DNA from: Parapedobacter deserti
Lineage (GTDB): Bacteria; Bacteroidota; Bacteroidia; Sphingobacteriales; Sphingobacteriaceae
NCBI RefSeq assembly: GCF_042646065.1
Contig: NZ_JBHRTA010000008.1
Coordinates: 248,001-312,000 of the forward strand
Reading direction: 5' to 3'
DNA: 64,000 nucleotides
Position numbers and translations under genes: made by a program. Numbering within the stretch: position 1 is the stretch's first letter; every line of letters starts with the position of its first letter. A model generated the notes under the pieces. The model saw nothing but the letters and a program-made list of their open reading frames with translations, was not told the origin of the DNA and ran no database searches. This document shows positions 51,870-61,730 of the stretch, in pieces.

Positions 51870-53141
51870 ATGATCAAGCACAACGTGATTTCCGTAGTAT
51901 TGGGAGGAGGAAAGGGTACACGTCTTTATCCGTTGACTCACCAGCGCTCCAAACCTGCCGTTCCCATTGCAGGCAAGTACAGGTTGGTGGATATCCCTAT
52001 TTCAAACTGCCTCAATTCCGGCTATAACCGGATTTTTGTGTTGACGCAGTATAACTCGGCGTCCCTGAACTCCCACATCAAAAATACCTACAATTTCAGC
52101 GTATTCAGTAAGGGGTTTGTTGAAATACTGGCGGCGGAGCAAACCAACGAAGGAGAGAAATGGTATCAAGGTACGGCTGATGCCGTCAGGCACTTGCAGC
52201 GCTACCTGCAACATCACCATTATGAACACCTGCTCATTTTGTCTGGTGACCAACTGTACCAGATCGATTTTCAAGAAATGATTGAGAATCATATCGAGTC
52301 CGGAGCCGAAATATCTATAGCCACCATCCCGGTAAACGCCAAAGACGCTACATCGTTCGGCATATTAAAGGCAGACGAAGTGAGTAACATCACGTCGTTT
52401 ATCGAAAAGCCGAACAACACCCTATTGCAGGGGTGGGAATCTGAAGTGAGCGAAGAAATGAAGGCGGCAGGTAGAGTTTACCTGGCGTCCATGGGAATTT
52501 ACGTATTCAATAAAGATGCGCTGGTTAAGCTGCTTCACGAACATGACGGCATGGACTTTGGCAAGGAACTGATACCCGACTCCATTGGCGATTATAAGAT
52601 AAGAAGCTATGAGTACCGGGGTTACTGGACCGATATCGGAACCATCGATTCGTTCTTCGAAGCAAACATCGGGCTCACGGATGACATTCCCAAATTCAAC
52701 CTGTTCGACAGAAATACGATTTTCTCCCGAGCGCGTATGTTGCCGCCTTCCAAGGTGTCCGGGACTACGCTTGACAAAGTGGTAGTGGCCGATGGTTGTA
52801 TCATTGCTGGAGACACAATCGAGCGTTCGGTCATCGGTATCCGCTCGCGCATTGGCACTGGATCGGTGATCCGCAGTACATACGTAATGGGAAGTGATTT
52901 CTATCAAACGCTTGACGAGATCGAATATGCCCAACAGCTAGGCATTCCGCTCATCGGCGTCGGTGAACGGTGTTATATCGAAAATGCCATTCTGGATAAA
53001 AATTGCTGTATAGGAAACGGTGTGCGTATCAACGGTGGAAAGCACTTGGAAGATGGTGACTATGACACGTATTCGGTCCGTGATGGTGTGGTGGTGGTCA
53101 AAAAAAGGGCCGTACTGCCATCCGGCACCGTGATTGGCTGA
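51870..53141 (+). CDS. glgC: Glucose-1-phosphate adenylyltransferase
   Basis: 423 residues. It makes ADP-glucose, the committed step of glycogen synthesis. The nucleotidyltransferase domain begins VVLGGGKGTRLYPLTHQRSK and PAVPIAGKYRLVDIPISNCL, with YQGTADAVRHLQRYL and the sugar-phosphate-binding FIEKPNN. A left-handed beta-helix with hexapeptide repeats follows (about 300-423, CIIAGDTIERSVIGIRS). It ends the GH31-glgB-glgA-glgC operon. Confidence 0.95.
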   Translation: MIKHNVISVVLGGGKGTRLYPLTHQRSKPAVPIAGKYRLVDIPISNCLNSGYNRIFVLTQYNSASLNSHIKNTYNFSVFSKGFVEILAAEQTNEGEKWYQGTADAVRHLQRYLQHHHYEHLLILSGDQLYQIDFQEMIENHIESGAEISIATIPVNAKDATSFGILKADEVSNITSFIEKPNNTLLQGWESEVSEEMKAAGRVYLASMGIYVFNKDALVKLLHEHDGMDFGKELIPDSIGDYKIRSYEYRGYWTDIGTIDSFFEANIGLTDDIPKFNLFDRNTIFSRARMLPPSKVSGTTLDKVVVADGCIIAGDTIERSVIGIRSRIGTGSVIRSTYVMGSDFYQTLDEIEYAQQLGIPLIGVGERCYIENAILDKNCCIGNGVRINGGKHLEDGDYDTYSVRDGVVVVKKRAVLPSGTVIG

Positions 53142-53221
53142 GGATTCCGTTTTCCGCTATACTTGTCAAGTCTTAACGGTATCGGAGCGACCGGTAACTT
53201 TATTTTCACCATCAATAGCAC

Positions 53222-53249
53222 TTGCAAAAAACAAATTTATCTAAGTTTG
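53222..53249 (+). promoter_or_regulatory. mnmE promoter (leaderless or nearly so)
   Basis: TTG at 53222-53224 and TAAGTTTG at 53242-53249 are 17 bp apart. The -7 box ends only 4 bp before the mnmE ATG at 53254, so the transcript start would fall at or just inside the start codon. Confidence 0.5.
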
Positions 53250-53253
53250 CTGC

Positions 53254-54615
53254 ATGGCAAATAACGACACCATCGTAGCGTTAGCTACCGCTACCGGGAG
53301 CGGGGCGATTGCAGTAATCCGCCTATCGGGCAGTGAAGCGATACCTATTGTCAACCGGGTTTTTAAGGGAAAAGACTTGGCGATGCAAGCTTCGCATACC
53401 GTGCATTTCGGCACAATTAGAGACGGAGATGACATGTTGGATGAGGTGCTGGTTTCCCTTTTTATCGCTCCCCACTCCTATACCAAAGAAGATGTGGTGG
53501 AAATATCCACTCACAATTCTAAATACATCATTGAGCGGATCATTCAGTTACTGATTAAGCAGGGCGGACGCGCCGCCCGTCCCGGTGAATTTACGTTGCG
53601 GGCTTTTCTCAATGGTCGGATGGACCTCTCGCAGGCGGAGGCCGTGGCAGACCTTATCGCGTCTACATCCGCTGCCTCACATCAAGTGGCCATGCAGCAA
53701 ATGCGGGGCGGGTTCTCGAATGAGTTGAAAAGCCTTCGCGAGCAGCTGATCCAGTTTGCTTCCCTCGTCGAACTCGAACTAGATTTTTCGGAAGAAGATG
53801 TGGAATTTGCCAACCGAGATCAGCTTGAGGCACTCATCGTAGACATACATGCTGTGATCCGTAAACTGATCGGTTCGTTTGAACAGGGCAACGTGCTGAA
53901 AAATGGTGTGCCTGTCGTCATTGCTGGCAAGCCCAACGTAGGAAAGTCCACGCTGCTGAATACACTGCTCAATGAGGAGCGGGCCATCGTGTCGGATATA
54001 GCCGGTACGACGAGAGATACGATAGAAGATGAAATCAATGTGGGCGGGGTGACCTTCCGCTTCATCGATACCGCGGGTATCCGTGACACGCAGGATCTCG
54101 TTGAGGCCAAGGGCGTTGAGCGTACACGTGAGAAGATGAGGCAAGCCCGACTGATCATTTACCTTGCCGACCCTCAACAGGATAACTTGGATGAAATAAC
54201 GGACCAGATTTCGGAAATTGCCCAACTGGGCGTTCCGTTTGTGGTCGTTGTCAATAAAACGGATTTGCTACATGCGGAACACCGCGAGCTACTCAGCAAG
54301 CTGGATCCGTTGTTTATATCTGCAAAGAACAACACGGGAGTTGAGGAACTAAAGGAGGCGTTGTTGCGCAAGGTCAACCTACACCATCTCGATGCGGGGG
54401 ATGTGGTAGTGACGAATATACGACACGTAGAAGCCTTGCGGAAAACCGAAAATTCGCTGGAACGTGTGCTTGAGGGGATTGATGGGGCTGTCACTTCCGA
54501 TTTTCTGGCCATGGATATCCGGCAGGCACTCCATCACTTAGGCGAGATTACGGGATCGGTATCAACAGACGATCTGTTGGAGAACATCTTCAGCAAGTTT
54601 TGTATCGGGAAGTAG
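53254..54615 (+). CDS. mnmE: tRNA-modifying GTPase MnmE
   Basis: 453 residues. With MnmG it installs the cmnm5 group on U34 of certain tRNAs. The N-terminal formyl-THF-binding domain begins DTIVALATATGSGAIAVIRL; the helical domain contains RPGEFTLRAFLNGRMDLSQA. The G domain shows GKPNVGKSTLLN (G1), DIAGTTRDT (G2), DTAGIRDT (G3) and NKTD (G4). The conserved C-terminal Cys is in FCIGK. All elements are intact. It is a single gene between glgC and the NTF2-like gene. Confidence 0.96.
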   Translation: MANNDTIVALATATGSGAIAVIRLSGSEAIPIVNRVFKGKDLAMQASHTVHFGTIRDGDDMLDEVLVSLFIAPHSYTKEDVVEISTHNSKYIIERIIQLLIKQGGRAARPGEFTLRAFLNGRMDLSQAEAVADLIASTSAASHQVAMQQMRGGFSNELKSLREQLIQFASLVELELDFSEEDVEFANRDQLEALIVDIHAVIRKLIGSFEQGNVLKNGVPVVIAGKPNVGKSTLLNTLLNEERAIVSDIAGTTRDTIEDEINVGGVTFRFIDTAGIRDTQDLVEAKGVERTREKMRQARLIIYLADPQQDNLDEITDQISEIAQLGVPFVVVVNKTDLLHAEHRELLSKLDPLFISAKNNTGVEELKEALLRKVNLHHLDAGDVVVTNIRHVEALRKTENSLERVLEGIDGAVTSDFLAMDIRQALHHLGEITGSVSTDDLLENIFSKFCIGK

Positions 54616-54677
54616 CAAAAGACCGGAACAATACTGATACTTATAATTGGTATTTTGACTTTCATTCTTGATATCGG

Positions 54678-54708
54678 TTGCATACGAACGTTACTTTACC
54701 TAAGTTTG
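54678..54708 (+). promoter_or_regulatory. Promoter of the NTF2-like gene
   Basis: TTG at 54678-54680 and TAAGTTTG at 54701-54708 are 20 bp apart, a consensus fit, 25 bp before the ATG. Confidence 0.7.
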
Positions 54709-54733
54709 GAACCATAACCAGTTCCGACTAAAA

Positions 54734-55174
54734 ATGAGTAAAGCAGTTTCCTTTTTGATGGTATGCACGATGGTGGTCCCCAACGTGGCAAGCGCGCAAT
54801 CACAAGAACCGGAATACGAGGTGGCGCAAGCCGTGAAGGCATTGACGCAGGCTATGATTGAAGCGGATGGCCCTGCACTACATCGACTCACTGCCGATGC
54901 ACTATCTTACGGTCATTCAAGCGGGAATGTAGAGAGCAAAGCCGAGTTTGTAAAGACCTTGGTCTCCGGCGAATCTGTGTTTGAAGATATCCAATTGACA
55001 GATCAAACCGTAGAAGTAGTGGGTAACACCGCCATTGTACGCCATGTCCTGTCGGCCCGGACGAATGACCGGGGCAAGGAACCCGGTACGGTAAAACTGA
55101 GCATCCTGTTGGTGTGGGTCAAAGACCGCGGACAATGGCAATTGCTGGCACGTCAGGCGGTAAAGATCCCCTGA
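54734..55174 (+). CDS. Exported NTF2-like (SnoaL/DUF4440) protein
   Basis: 146 residues. A signal peptide (cleavage near ASAQ) is followed by one NTF2-like fold: helix EVAQAVKALTQAMIEADGPA, LHRLTADALSYGHSSG, SGESVFEDIQLTDQTVEVVG and the final strands LLVWVKDRGQWQLLARQAV. Members are small periplasmic proteins, often with unknown substrates. It has its own promoter and converges with the tamB gene, whose stop lies 8 bp away. Confidence 0.78.
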   Translation: MSKAVSFLMVCTMVVPNVASAQSQEPEYEVAQAVKALTQAMIEADGPALHRLTADALSYGHSSGNVESKAEFVKTLVSGESVFEDIQLTDQTVEVVGNTAIVRHVLSARTNDRGKEPGTVKLSILLVWVKDRGQWQLLARQAVKIP

Positions 55175-55181
55175 CAATGCG

Positions 55182-58100
55182 TCATTGGTCCTGCTTTTCT
55201 TCCGCTTCAGTTTCCCGTCTGATCGTAAACAATCGTCTGAAATATTCCTGAAACGTGTAAAACTCCTGACGGTATACCAGACCGAGCGCGCTTACATAGT
55301 TTTCATTGATGGTGAGCGGGAGAAAATTGCGGCTGTTCAACCGATTGGAACCGCGTAAGACCAGACGGCCGTCTTTCCGGATGAGGTACAGCAGTTCAGC
55401 ATCGGTTACAACGCGGTCGCTGAATACATTCAAATCATTTAGATTGCGCCTGTCCGTGATCCCCCCGGTGAAGATCAAGCGGTCGTTGAACAACCGAACA
55501 GAGGCACTGGCCTCATTGAGTGAGCGGATGTTCAAATCCATGAAATTGAGCCGAAGCGACTGTGCAATCAGGTTATTAAGTTGGTTAAAAGCAAGCTCCG
55601 TGCCCGCACTCAACAGCGTATTGTTAAGCTCCCTGCTGAAGTCTGTGGCTGATCCAGGAGCAAAACTGCGTCGCACGATCAGGCTGAGTGCCTGTTGGTT
55701 CACGTTGTTGGCATCGCTCAGGTAGCTCTGCAGCTCGTCTTTCACATAAGAATCGTTGGGAAAATTCAACCCGAAGGTAATATCGGGCCGCGTCAGGCTG
55801 CCGTTGAGATGCATTTCGGCGTGAGCAAGCACCCGCTGCTCGACGGCTTCCCTGCCGGCTGCGTTGTACAGTGGTCCGAGGCTCGTACGCTGCGCATAAA
55901 CCGCAGTGAGGTTGATGGTGGCATCGGCGGGCTGCCCGGTCCAGCGGATGGACCCCCCTTGGTTGATGTCAAATATTTTATTGATAAAGTCCTGGGCGGT
56001 AAATGTAAACTTGCCGCTATTGATGGCGTAGTCGCCAAACATTTCAAAATCCCCAAGACTTGAAATACGCATCGATATCAGGCCTTCTCCACGTCCGGAC
56101 AATTCGCCGAGATCGGTGAATAGACTGATCTCAGCCTCAGGTGTAATCTGCAGGTCCATACTCATACCCAATCCGCGAAATAACCGAGTGCGCGGCTGTG
56201 GGGCCTTTACCGTATCATGCCTGACAAAACGGATAAAGTCGTCGTCACTTATCGTACCCCCAGCATTGAGCGGAATAAAGAAGCTTGTATTCCCACCGGT
56301 ACGTGCCTGGATGTGGATATTCATTGCAGTAGTAGGGCCATCGAACACAAACCTCCCCGTGCCATAGGCGGTGCCATAATACAAAGGGTTGTCCCTGAAG
56401 GTGGTGTTGAGCACAAGAAAATCGGCAGCATCTACGGTAATGTCAATGACCGGAACCAACGGATTTCGCAGGTCCACTTCACCGTTGGCAATAGCTTTGT
56501 TATCTCTGGGGTCAGTGATTATTAGGTTATTGAGAACGAGCGTGCTATTGGCTAGTGATACCTCGTCGTTTATCTTATAGGCGGTTTTGAGGTAATTGAC
56601 AGTAAATTTCGCATCATGGAAACGGCATTTTCCGCTGATCCGTGGGTCCGTTACCGATCCAGTGACATGCAAGTCGGCCGATACCGTTCCACTGATGTCG
56701 GAAACGAGCTTGCTGAAAAAGGGTTGGAAGATCTGCAGTTCACTTTGGTTGAGGCTCGCGTTCACATCGAGTTTGTCATTTTCCGCTGCTGCATTGTAGG
56801 TTCCGGTAGCTACCATAGTTTTCATGCTGCCCCGGGTGGCTTCCAGCTTTACATTGACGAGCTCACTGATGCGGTCAAAATTGGCTCGTAACAATAAATC
56901 ACCTAATTCAGTATGATTGAAATGTACATTTTTTGCTTCCATATCAGCGACGGCGTAGGGGTTTTTCAGCACCGACGATATATTCATTTGTCCATTGAGC
57001 TCGCCGCTGAGCTCGATACCGGATGACAACGTAAGCGGGGTGAAGGTGCTTAAGTTGAAATTGCTAAAAGTGATAGACGCCTTATCGTTGGCATCCGCCG
57101 AAATCGTTCCGTCCAGCTGGGCTACCTGCCGGTCGCTCGCGATTTCGAGGTTTTTTATGATAAGCTTGCCATCAGCCAAATGAAACTGGCTGTCTTCGTT
57201 GAGCTGCCAGGACTCACTATTCAGCTTGATGGCGGAGGGGAGCACCTGCATTAAGATTGGCATACCTTTTTTAAAGGTGGCCAATGCATTAAAATCTAGT
57301 TGATTGCTAGCAGTGTTGTCAGAAAGTTTCAAATTGATATGCAGGCTGTCGCGGGCCACTACATTTGAAAGGTTTACGTTATCGATATACAGGCTATCCG
57401 CAGCGCTGATCCGGTCGGCCGTTACCAGCAGCCTTAATGCGTCTCCATTTGCGGATTCGTCGACAATAAGCCGCGACACACTGATATTACCATAAGTAAG
57501 CCGGGGCGCCAGAAAATTCAGGTCGGCCGTATGGCTGGCGGTGGAAAAACGCGCGCTGATCAAAGCACCGTCGGGCAAAGCCATTCTTGGCGCCAAAAGC
57601 GGCGCAAGGGGTTCGAAATCCTTGATAGTGAGGTTGAGGTCGAATGCCTGCTTTCCGGGCGGCGTTATTTCGAGCTCCAGGGAAGGCGCATACTGCATGG
57701 CCACCGATTTAAAGTATCCACTAAGCGTGTTCAGATCAATCTCCCCATTCATCGTGCCATCAGCGATGTCAGAACCTAAATGGATAACACGGTGTCCTTC
57801 ATTTCCGGATGCAGTCAACAATAGGGAATCCACAGCGTATCGGTTGGAATCCGCTTGGAACCGAAGGTCGCGTATGGCAAGGCTTCCTTGGACACTGTTA
57901 AGTGTGTTACCATTGAAGTTGCTGGCGATGGTAGTTCCTTCGATCACAATAGCGGATTTATCGTAGAGCTGGATATTACGCAGGTGTGCATATGCTACGG
58001 TTGCATCGAACGCGTATTCTGGTTGATCGGGATTGAAATTAATGCCGCCATCAAAATCCAGCCGGAGGTTGGGATCATCTACCTTCATGTGTCCAGCGAA

Positions 58101-59564
58101 TAGCATTTCGGCAAACTCACCCTGCAAGTCGATGTGGCGGTACCGGTATCCGCGGAAATCCAAGTGCGTAATATGCCCTTCCACTTTGCTGTTGATGTGA
58201 TTGACGGCGAACCCTGTTCCTTCAACAAGTAAATCGAATTCACTTTTTCCAATTTGGGAATGCTGAAGCAACGTGCCCAGAGCGAAATCGTCTGCAGTAA
58301 GCCGACCAGCATAGCGGCCGCCGTCGCGGATGTGGAGATTGATGTCAGTATTGACGGTGCCCAGTGCCGTTTCAAGCGTACCCTCTGCAATAAAGTCGTA
58401 ATAATAACCGCTAAGGCGGCCCTGGTACGATAGTGCTCCCAGACGTTCAAAAAGCGCAGGCAATTTCAGCGGGGTCGAATTACCTAATTGCGGTATCAGG
58501 TATTCAATATCCTGGCTGTTGGTTAGGAGTCGGCTGAGCTGCATGTCAAATACGGCCCGCTCTATATCGGGAAGGCCGCTGATGGTGAAATCACCCGCTA
58601 ACCGCGTGCTGTTGCCCAATTGCAACGTCGTCCGCCTTGCCGTAATAGAAGAAACTTTCCCGCTAAACGAGCCGGTTACGGCGAGGTCGAAGTGGATGCG
58701 GCCGATGTCAGGAGCAAAAAATGCGATGTCCTGAGAATGTATCCGGGCATCGCGGAGATCGAGTGTTGCAGAAACAGAATCCACGAAATGGCTAAACGCG
58801 GAAAAGCCGTCGTATTCAAGCAGAAGGTAATCGCGGAGGCGGCTGCGGTTGGTTTCCATATACAGCTCACTCAGTGCTAAGCGTCCACTGTCGACTACCG
58901 CGGATGCGTTCAGTTCCCGGAGGATAAATCCGCTCTTATCGCGCAACTTAAGATTTCTAATGGTCGATTTGAATAGGTGGTCGGTGAAGTTAATATCCGT
59001 AAAACTGCCGTTAAGGCCTGTCAGCAGGATATCCCTGAAGTTTATTCCGGTTGTTGCAGGCCGGCTCTCAGCATGTTTATACCCAAATGAGACATTAGAA
59101 AGGATTACCGAACGGATGTCGAGCGCAATGCGCCCGCCGGAAGAAGAGGCAGACGGTTCGGCGCGAAAGTAATCCGCGATAAACGACAGGTTCGTGCCTT
59201 CCGCATCCTGTTTGACATAGAAATGGCCGTCGGCGATTTTTACCTGCTTGATAATCACTTCGCGGTTGCGCAGTTTCCATAAGTCTACCGATGCAATTGC
59301 CTCATCGGCGTAAAGCAGGGTATCACCAGACCGGTCTGCAATATAAAGCCCATTCAACACCAATTTGGAAAAGGGCATGAAGTATAGGCGTTCAAGAGAT
59401 ACTGTGGTGCGTAGTTCGCCGGCGAGGTAGGTCACGGCCTTTTTGGCCAAATAGGTTTGCACTTGCTGGTATTGGAGCAAGCAGATCACTCCAGATAGCA
59501 GTAACACAAGCCCCGTCAGCGTCCATAGTGCTATTTTTAATATTTTTTTGATAATTTTGTTCAA
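55182..59564 (-). CDS. tamB: TamB-like translocation/assembly module protein (AsmA/DUF490)
   Basis: 1460 residues. One N-terminal membrane anchor (about 8-28) is followed by a very long repetitive beta-rich region, as in bridge-like lipid-transfer proteins. The C-terminal DUF490 domain covers the last 400 residues, with IHIQARTGGNTSFFIPLNAG, YAINSGKFTFTAQDF and RRSFAPGSATDFSRELNNT. It is thought to span the periplasm and move lipids or help outer-membrane assembly. The frame starts with a TTG at 59564; a nearby upstream ATG is cut off by a TAA. It is divergent from tsaD with a 21-bp gap. Confidence 0.88.
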   Translation of the reverse strand: MNKIIKKILKIALWTLTGLVLLLSGVICLLQYQQVQTYLAKKAVTYLAGELRTTVSLERLYFMPFSKLVLNGLYIADRSGDTLLYADEAIASVDLWKLRNREVIIKQVKIADGHFYVKQDAEGTNLSFIADYFRAEPSASSSGGRIALDIRSVILSNVSFGYKHAESRPATTGINFRDILLTGLNGSFTDINFTDHLFKSTIRNLKLRDKSGFILRELNASAVVDSGRLALSELYMETNRSRLRDYLLLEYDGFSAFSHFVDSVSATLDLRDARIHSQDIAFFAPDIGRIHFDLAVTGSFSGKVSSITARRTTLQLGNSTRLAGDFTISGLPDIERAVFDMQLSRLLTNSQDIEYLIPQLGNSTPLKLPALFERLGALSYQGRLSGYYYDFIAEGTLETALGTVNTDINLHIRDGGRYAGRLTADDFALGTLLQHSQIGKSEFDLLVEGTGFAVNHINSKVEGHITHLDFRGYRYRHIDLQGEFAEMLFAGHMKVDDPNLRLDFDGGINFNPDQPEYAFDATVAYAHLRNIQLYDKSAIVIEGTTIASNFNGNTLNSVQGSLAIRDLRFQADSNRYAVDSLLLTASGNEGHRVIHLGSDIADGTMNGEIDLNTLSGYFKSVAMQYAPSLELEITPPGKQAFDLNLTIKDFEPLAPLLAPRMALPDGALISARFSTASHTADLNFLAPRLTYGNISVSRLIVDESANGDALRLLVTADRISAADSLYIDNVNLSNVVARDSLHINLKLSDNTASNQLDFNALATFKKGMPILMQVLPSAIKLNSESWQLNEDSQFHLADGKLIIKNLEIASDRQVAQLDGTISADANDKASITFSNFNLSTFTPLTLSSGIELSGELNGQMNISSVLKNPYAVADMEAKNVHFNHTELGDLLLRANFDRISELVNVKLEATRGSMKTMVATGTYNAAAENDKLDVNASLNQSELQIFQPFFSKLVSDISGTVSADLHVTGSVTDPRISGKCRFHDAKFTVNYLKTAYKINDEVSLANSTLVLNNLIITDPRDNKAIANGEVDLRNPLVPVIDITVDAADFLVLNTTFRDNPLYYGTAYGTGRFVFDGPTTAMNIHIQARTGGNTSFFIPLNAGGTISDDDFIRFVRHDTVKAPQPRTRLFRGLGMSMDLQITPEAEISLFTDLGELSGRGEGLISMRISSLGDFEMFGDYAINSGKFTFTAQDFINKIFDINQGGSIRWTGQPADATINLTAVYAQRTSLGPLYNAAGREAVEQRVLAHAEMHLNGSLTRPDITFGLNFPNDSYVKDELQSYLSDANNVNQQALSLIVRRSFAPGSATDFSRELNNTLLSAGTELAFNQLNNLIAQSLRLNFMDLNIRSLNEASASVRLFNDRLIFTGGITDRRNLNDLNVFSDRVVTDAELLYLIRKDGRLVLRGSNRLNSRNFLPLTINENYVSALGLVYRQEFYTFQEYFRRLFTIRRETEAEEKQDQ

Positions 59565-59585
59565 TTAAGCGTTCAACATACTGCT

Positions 59586-60587
59586 ATGGCCATCATTCTC
59601 GGCATTGAGTCTTCCTGCGATGAAACATCGGCTGCCATTTGTATAGACGGCAAAATCCGTTCAAATGTTATTGCCAATCAAACCATTCACGAAAAATTCG
59701 GTGGCGTTGTACCCGAGTTGGCGTCCCGTGCCCACCAGCAAAACATCATTCCGGCTGTTGCCCAAGCTATCCGGGAGGCAAAAGTACACAAAAATGACAT
59801 AGCGGCGGTGGCCTTCACCCGTGGTCCAGGGCTCTTGGGATCGTTGTTGGTCGGTACCTCGTTTGCAAAGGCTTTTGCACTCGCCCGGAGCATTCCACTG
59901 ATCGAGATAAATCACATGCAGGCGCATATCCTTGCCCATTTTATCGATGATCCTACGCCTGCCTTTCCGTTCTTGTGTCTTACGGTGTCGGGCGGCCACA
60001 CACAGTTGGTGTTAGTGAAGGATTATTTTGAGATGGAGCTGCTGGGGCAGACGCTTGATGACGCGGCAGGTGAAGCCTTTGACAAGACAGCGAAGATCCT
60101 TGGACTCCCATATCCGGGTGGCCCACTGATTGATCGTTATGCCCGGGACGGAAATGCGGATGCATTTACATTCCCCGAACCGCAGATTCCGGGATTAAAT
60201 TTCAGTTTCAGCGGGCTGAAAACCGCTATCCTGTATTTTGTACGGCAGAAGGAGCAGGAGCAACCGGGGTTCCTTCAGAAACATCTTCATGATGTTTGTG
60301 CGTCGGTGCAGTCGCGTATCGTGTCCATCTTGCTCAATAAACTAAAACGGGCGGCAAAAGCGGTGGGGGTGAGCGATGTGGCCATTGCAGGCGGGGTGTC
60401 AGCCAATTCCGGCCTGCGCGACGGACTCATTGCATTGGGTGAGGAACAGGGTTGGCGGGTATTTATCCCGCGTTTTGAATTTTGTACCGACAACGCAGCC
60501 ATGATCGCCATCGCAGGGTACCACAAGTACCTTGCCGGTGATTTCGTAGGGCACGATGTGGCTCCGCTGGCAAGATACAGTTTGTAG
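59586..60587 (+). CDS. tsaD: tRNA N6-adenosine threonylcarbamoyltransferase
   Basis: 333 residues of the ASKHA fold. With TsaB and TsaE it makes t6A37 in tRNAs reading ANN codons. Motifs are ILGIESSCDETSAAI, the metal ligands H110 and H114 in INHMQAHILAHF, TVSGGHTQLVLVKDY, LPYPGGPLIDRYA, GGVSANSGLRDGL and the Asp in CTDNAAMIAIAG. It is typical in length and intact. It is divergent from tamB; the promoters of both genes must lie inside the other's coding region. Confidence 0.96.
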   Translation: MAIILGIESSCDETSAAICIDGKIRSNVIANQTIHEKFGGVVPELASRAHQQNIIPAVAQAIREAKVHKNDIAAVAFTRGPGLLGSLLVGTSFAKAFALARSIPLIEINHMQAHILAHFIDDPTPAFPFLCLTVSGGHTQLVLVKDYFEMELLGQTLDDAAGEAFDKTAKILGLPYPGGPLIDRYARDGNADAFTFPEPQIPGLNFSFSGLKTAILYFVRQKEQEQPGFLQKHLHDVCASVQSRIVSILLNKLKRAAKAVGVSDVAIAGGVSANSGLRDGLIALGEEQGWRVFIPRFEFCTDNAAMIAIAGYHKYLAGDFVGHDVAPLARYSL

Positions 60588-60692
60588 GAATGTGTAACAA
60601 GATAAATAGGTTAAAGAGGCGACTGATGCTAAGCCATCGGGTAACCGAAGCTGGTGGCGTATCGCCGAGAGCAAAAGCAAAAACGAAACACG

Positions 60693-61727
60693 ATGCACTG
60701 GAACCCCAATCCCGACCGTTATGAAAACATGATATTCAATCGCTGTGGTAACAGCGGATTGAAACTGCCTGCCATTTCGCTTGGCCTTTGGAACAATTTC
60801 GGAGATGATATACCGCACCGCTCAAAGCAGGCTGTATGCCGTCAGGCATTTGACCTTGGAATCACCCACTTTGATCTGGCAAATAACTACGGTCCGCCTC
60901 CGGGAAGTGCCGAATTGGCTTTCGGGCGTATACTCAGGGAAGACTTTAGCGGCTACCGCGATGAATTGATTATTTCATCAAAGGCAGGATACGACATGTG
61001 GCCGGGGCCGTATGGCGAATGGGGCAGCCGAAAGTATTTGATTGCGAGCTGCGATCAGAGCCTAAAGCGGATGGGCTTGGATTATGTAGATATTTTCTAC
61101 TCCCACCGGTTTGATCCGGAAACGCCGCTGGATGAAACAATGATGGCGCTCGATCACATCGTGCGCTCGGGCAGGGCGCTGTATGTCGGTATTTCATCCT
61201 ATAATACCAAGCGTACTCGGGAGGCTGTCGCCATTCTCAAGGAGCTGGGAACGCCCTGTCTCATCCACCAGCCCAGCTACTCCATGTTGAACCGATGGGT
61301 CGAGACCGACGGCTTGTTAGACACATTGGATGAGTTGGGTGTCGGATCGATTGTTTTTTCTCCGCTTGCCCAGGGCTTGCTCACTGATAAATATTTGGCG
61401 GGCATTCCAGCAGAAAGTCGTGCACAGAAAATAAAGCGTTTCTTCCATTCAGAGTTCCTGAGTGATGAAAACTTAGCCAATGTACGCGCTCTTAATGCTA
61501 TTGCACAGCGCCGCGGGCAAACATTGGCGCAAATGGCCATTGCCTGGGTTCTGCGGCATGGACGGGTAACATCGGCACTGATAGGTGCCAGCAGGCCGGA
61601 GCAGGTGGTGGATTGTGCCGGTGCGCTCAAGCGGCTTGACTTTTCCGACGATGAACTGGCAGAAATTGACAATTACGCAAAGGATGGGAATATCAATATC
61701 TGGGCGAAATCAGCAGAACTCGAATAG
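60693..61727 (+). CDS. Aldo/keto reductase (YghZ/GprA-like)
   Basis: 344 residues from the ATG at 60693; an upstream GTG at 60654 is in frame but less likely. The fold has LPAISLGLWNNFGDDIPHRS, the catalytic Asp/Tyr region FDLANNYGPPPGSAELAFGR, the catalytic Lys in IISSKAGYDMWPG, and His in FYSHRFDP. NAD(P) binding is at VTSALIGASRPEQVVD. This is the subfamily that reduces L-glyceraldehyde 3-phosphate and methylglyoxal. It is convergent with lutB, with 3 bp between. Confidence 0.88.
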   Translation: MHWNPNPDRYENMIFNRCGNSGLKLPAISLGLWNNFGDDIPHRSKQAVCRQAFDLGITHFDLANNYGPPPGSAELAFGRILREDFSGYRDELIISSKAGYDMWPGPYGEWGSRKYLIASCDQSLKRMGLDYVDIFYSHRFDPETPLDETMMALDHIVRSGRALYVGISSYNTKRTREAVAILKELGTPCLIHQPSYSMLNRWVETDGLLDTLDELGVGSIVFSPLAQGLLTDKYLAGIPAESRAQKIKRFFHSEFLSDENLANVRALNAIAQRRGQTLAQMAIAWVLRHGRVTSALIGASRPEQVVDCAGALKRLDFSDDELAEIDNYAKDGNINIWAKSAELE

Positions 61728-61730
61728 GCG

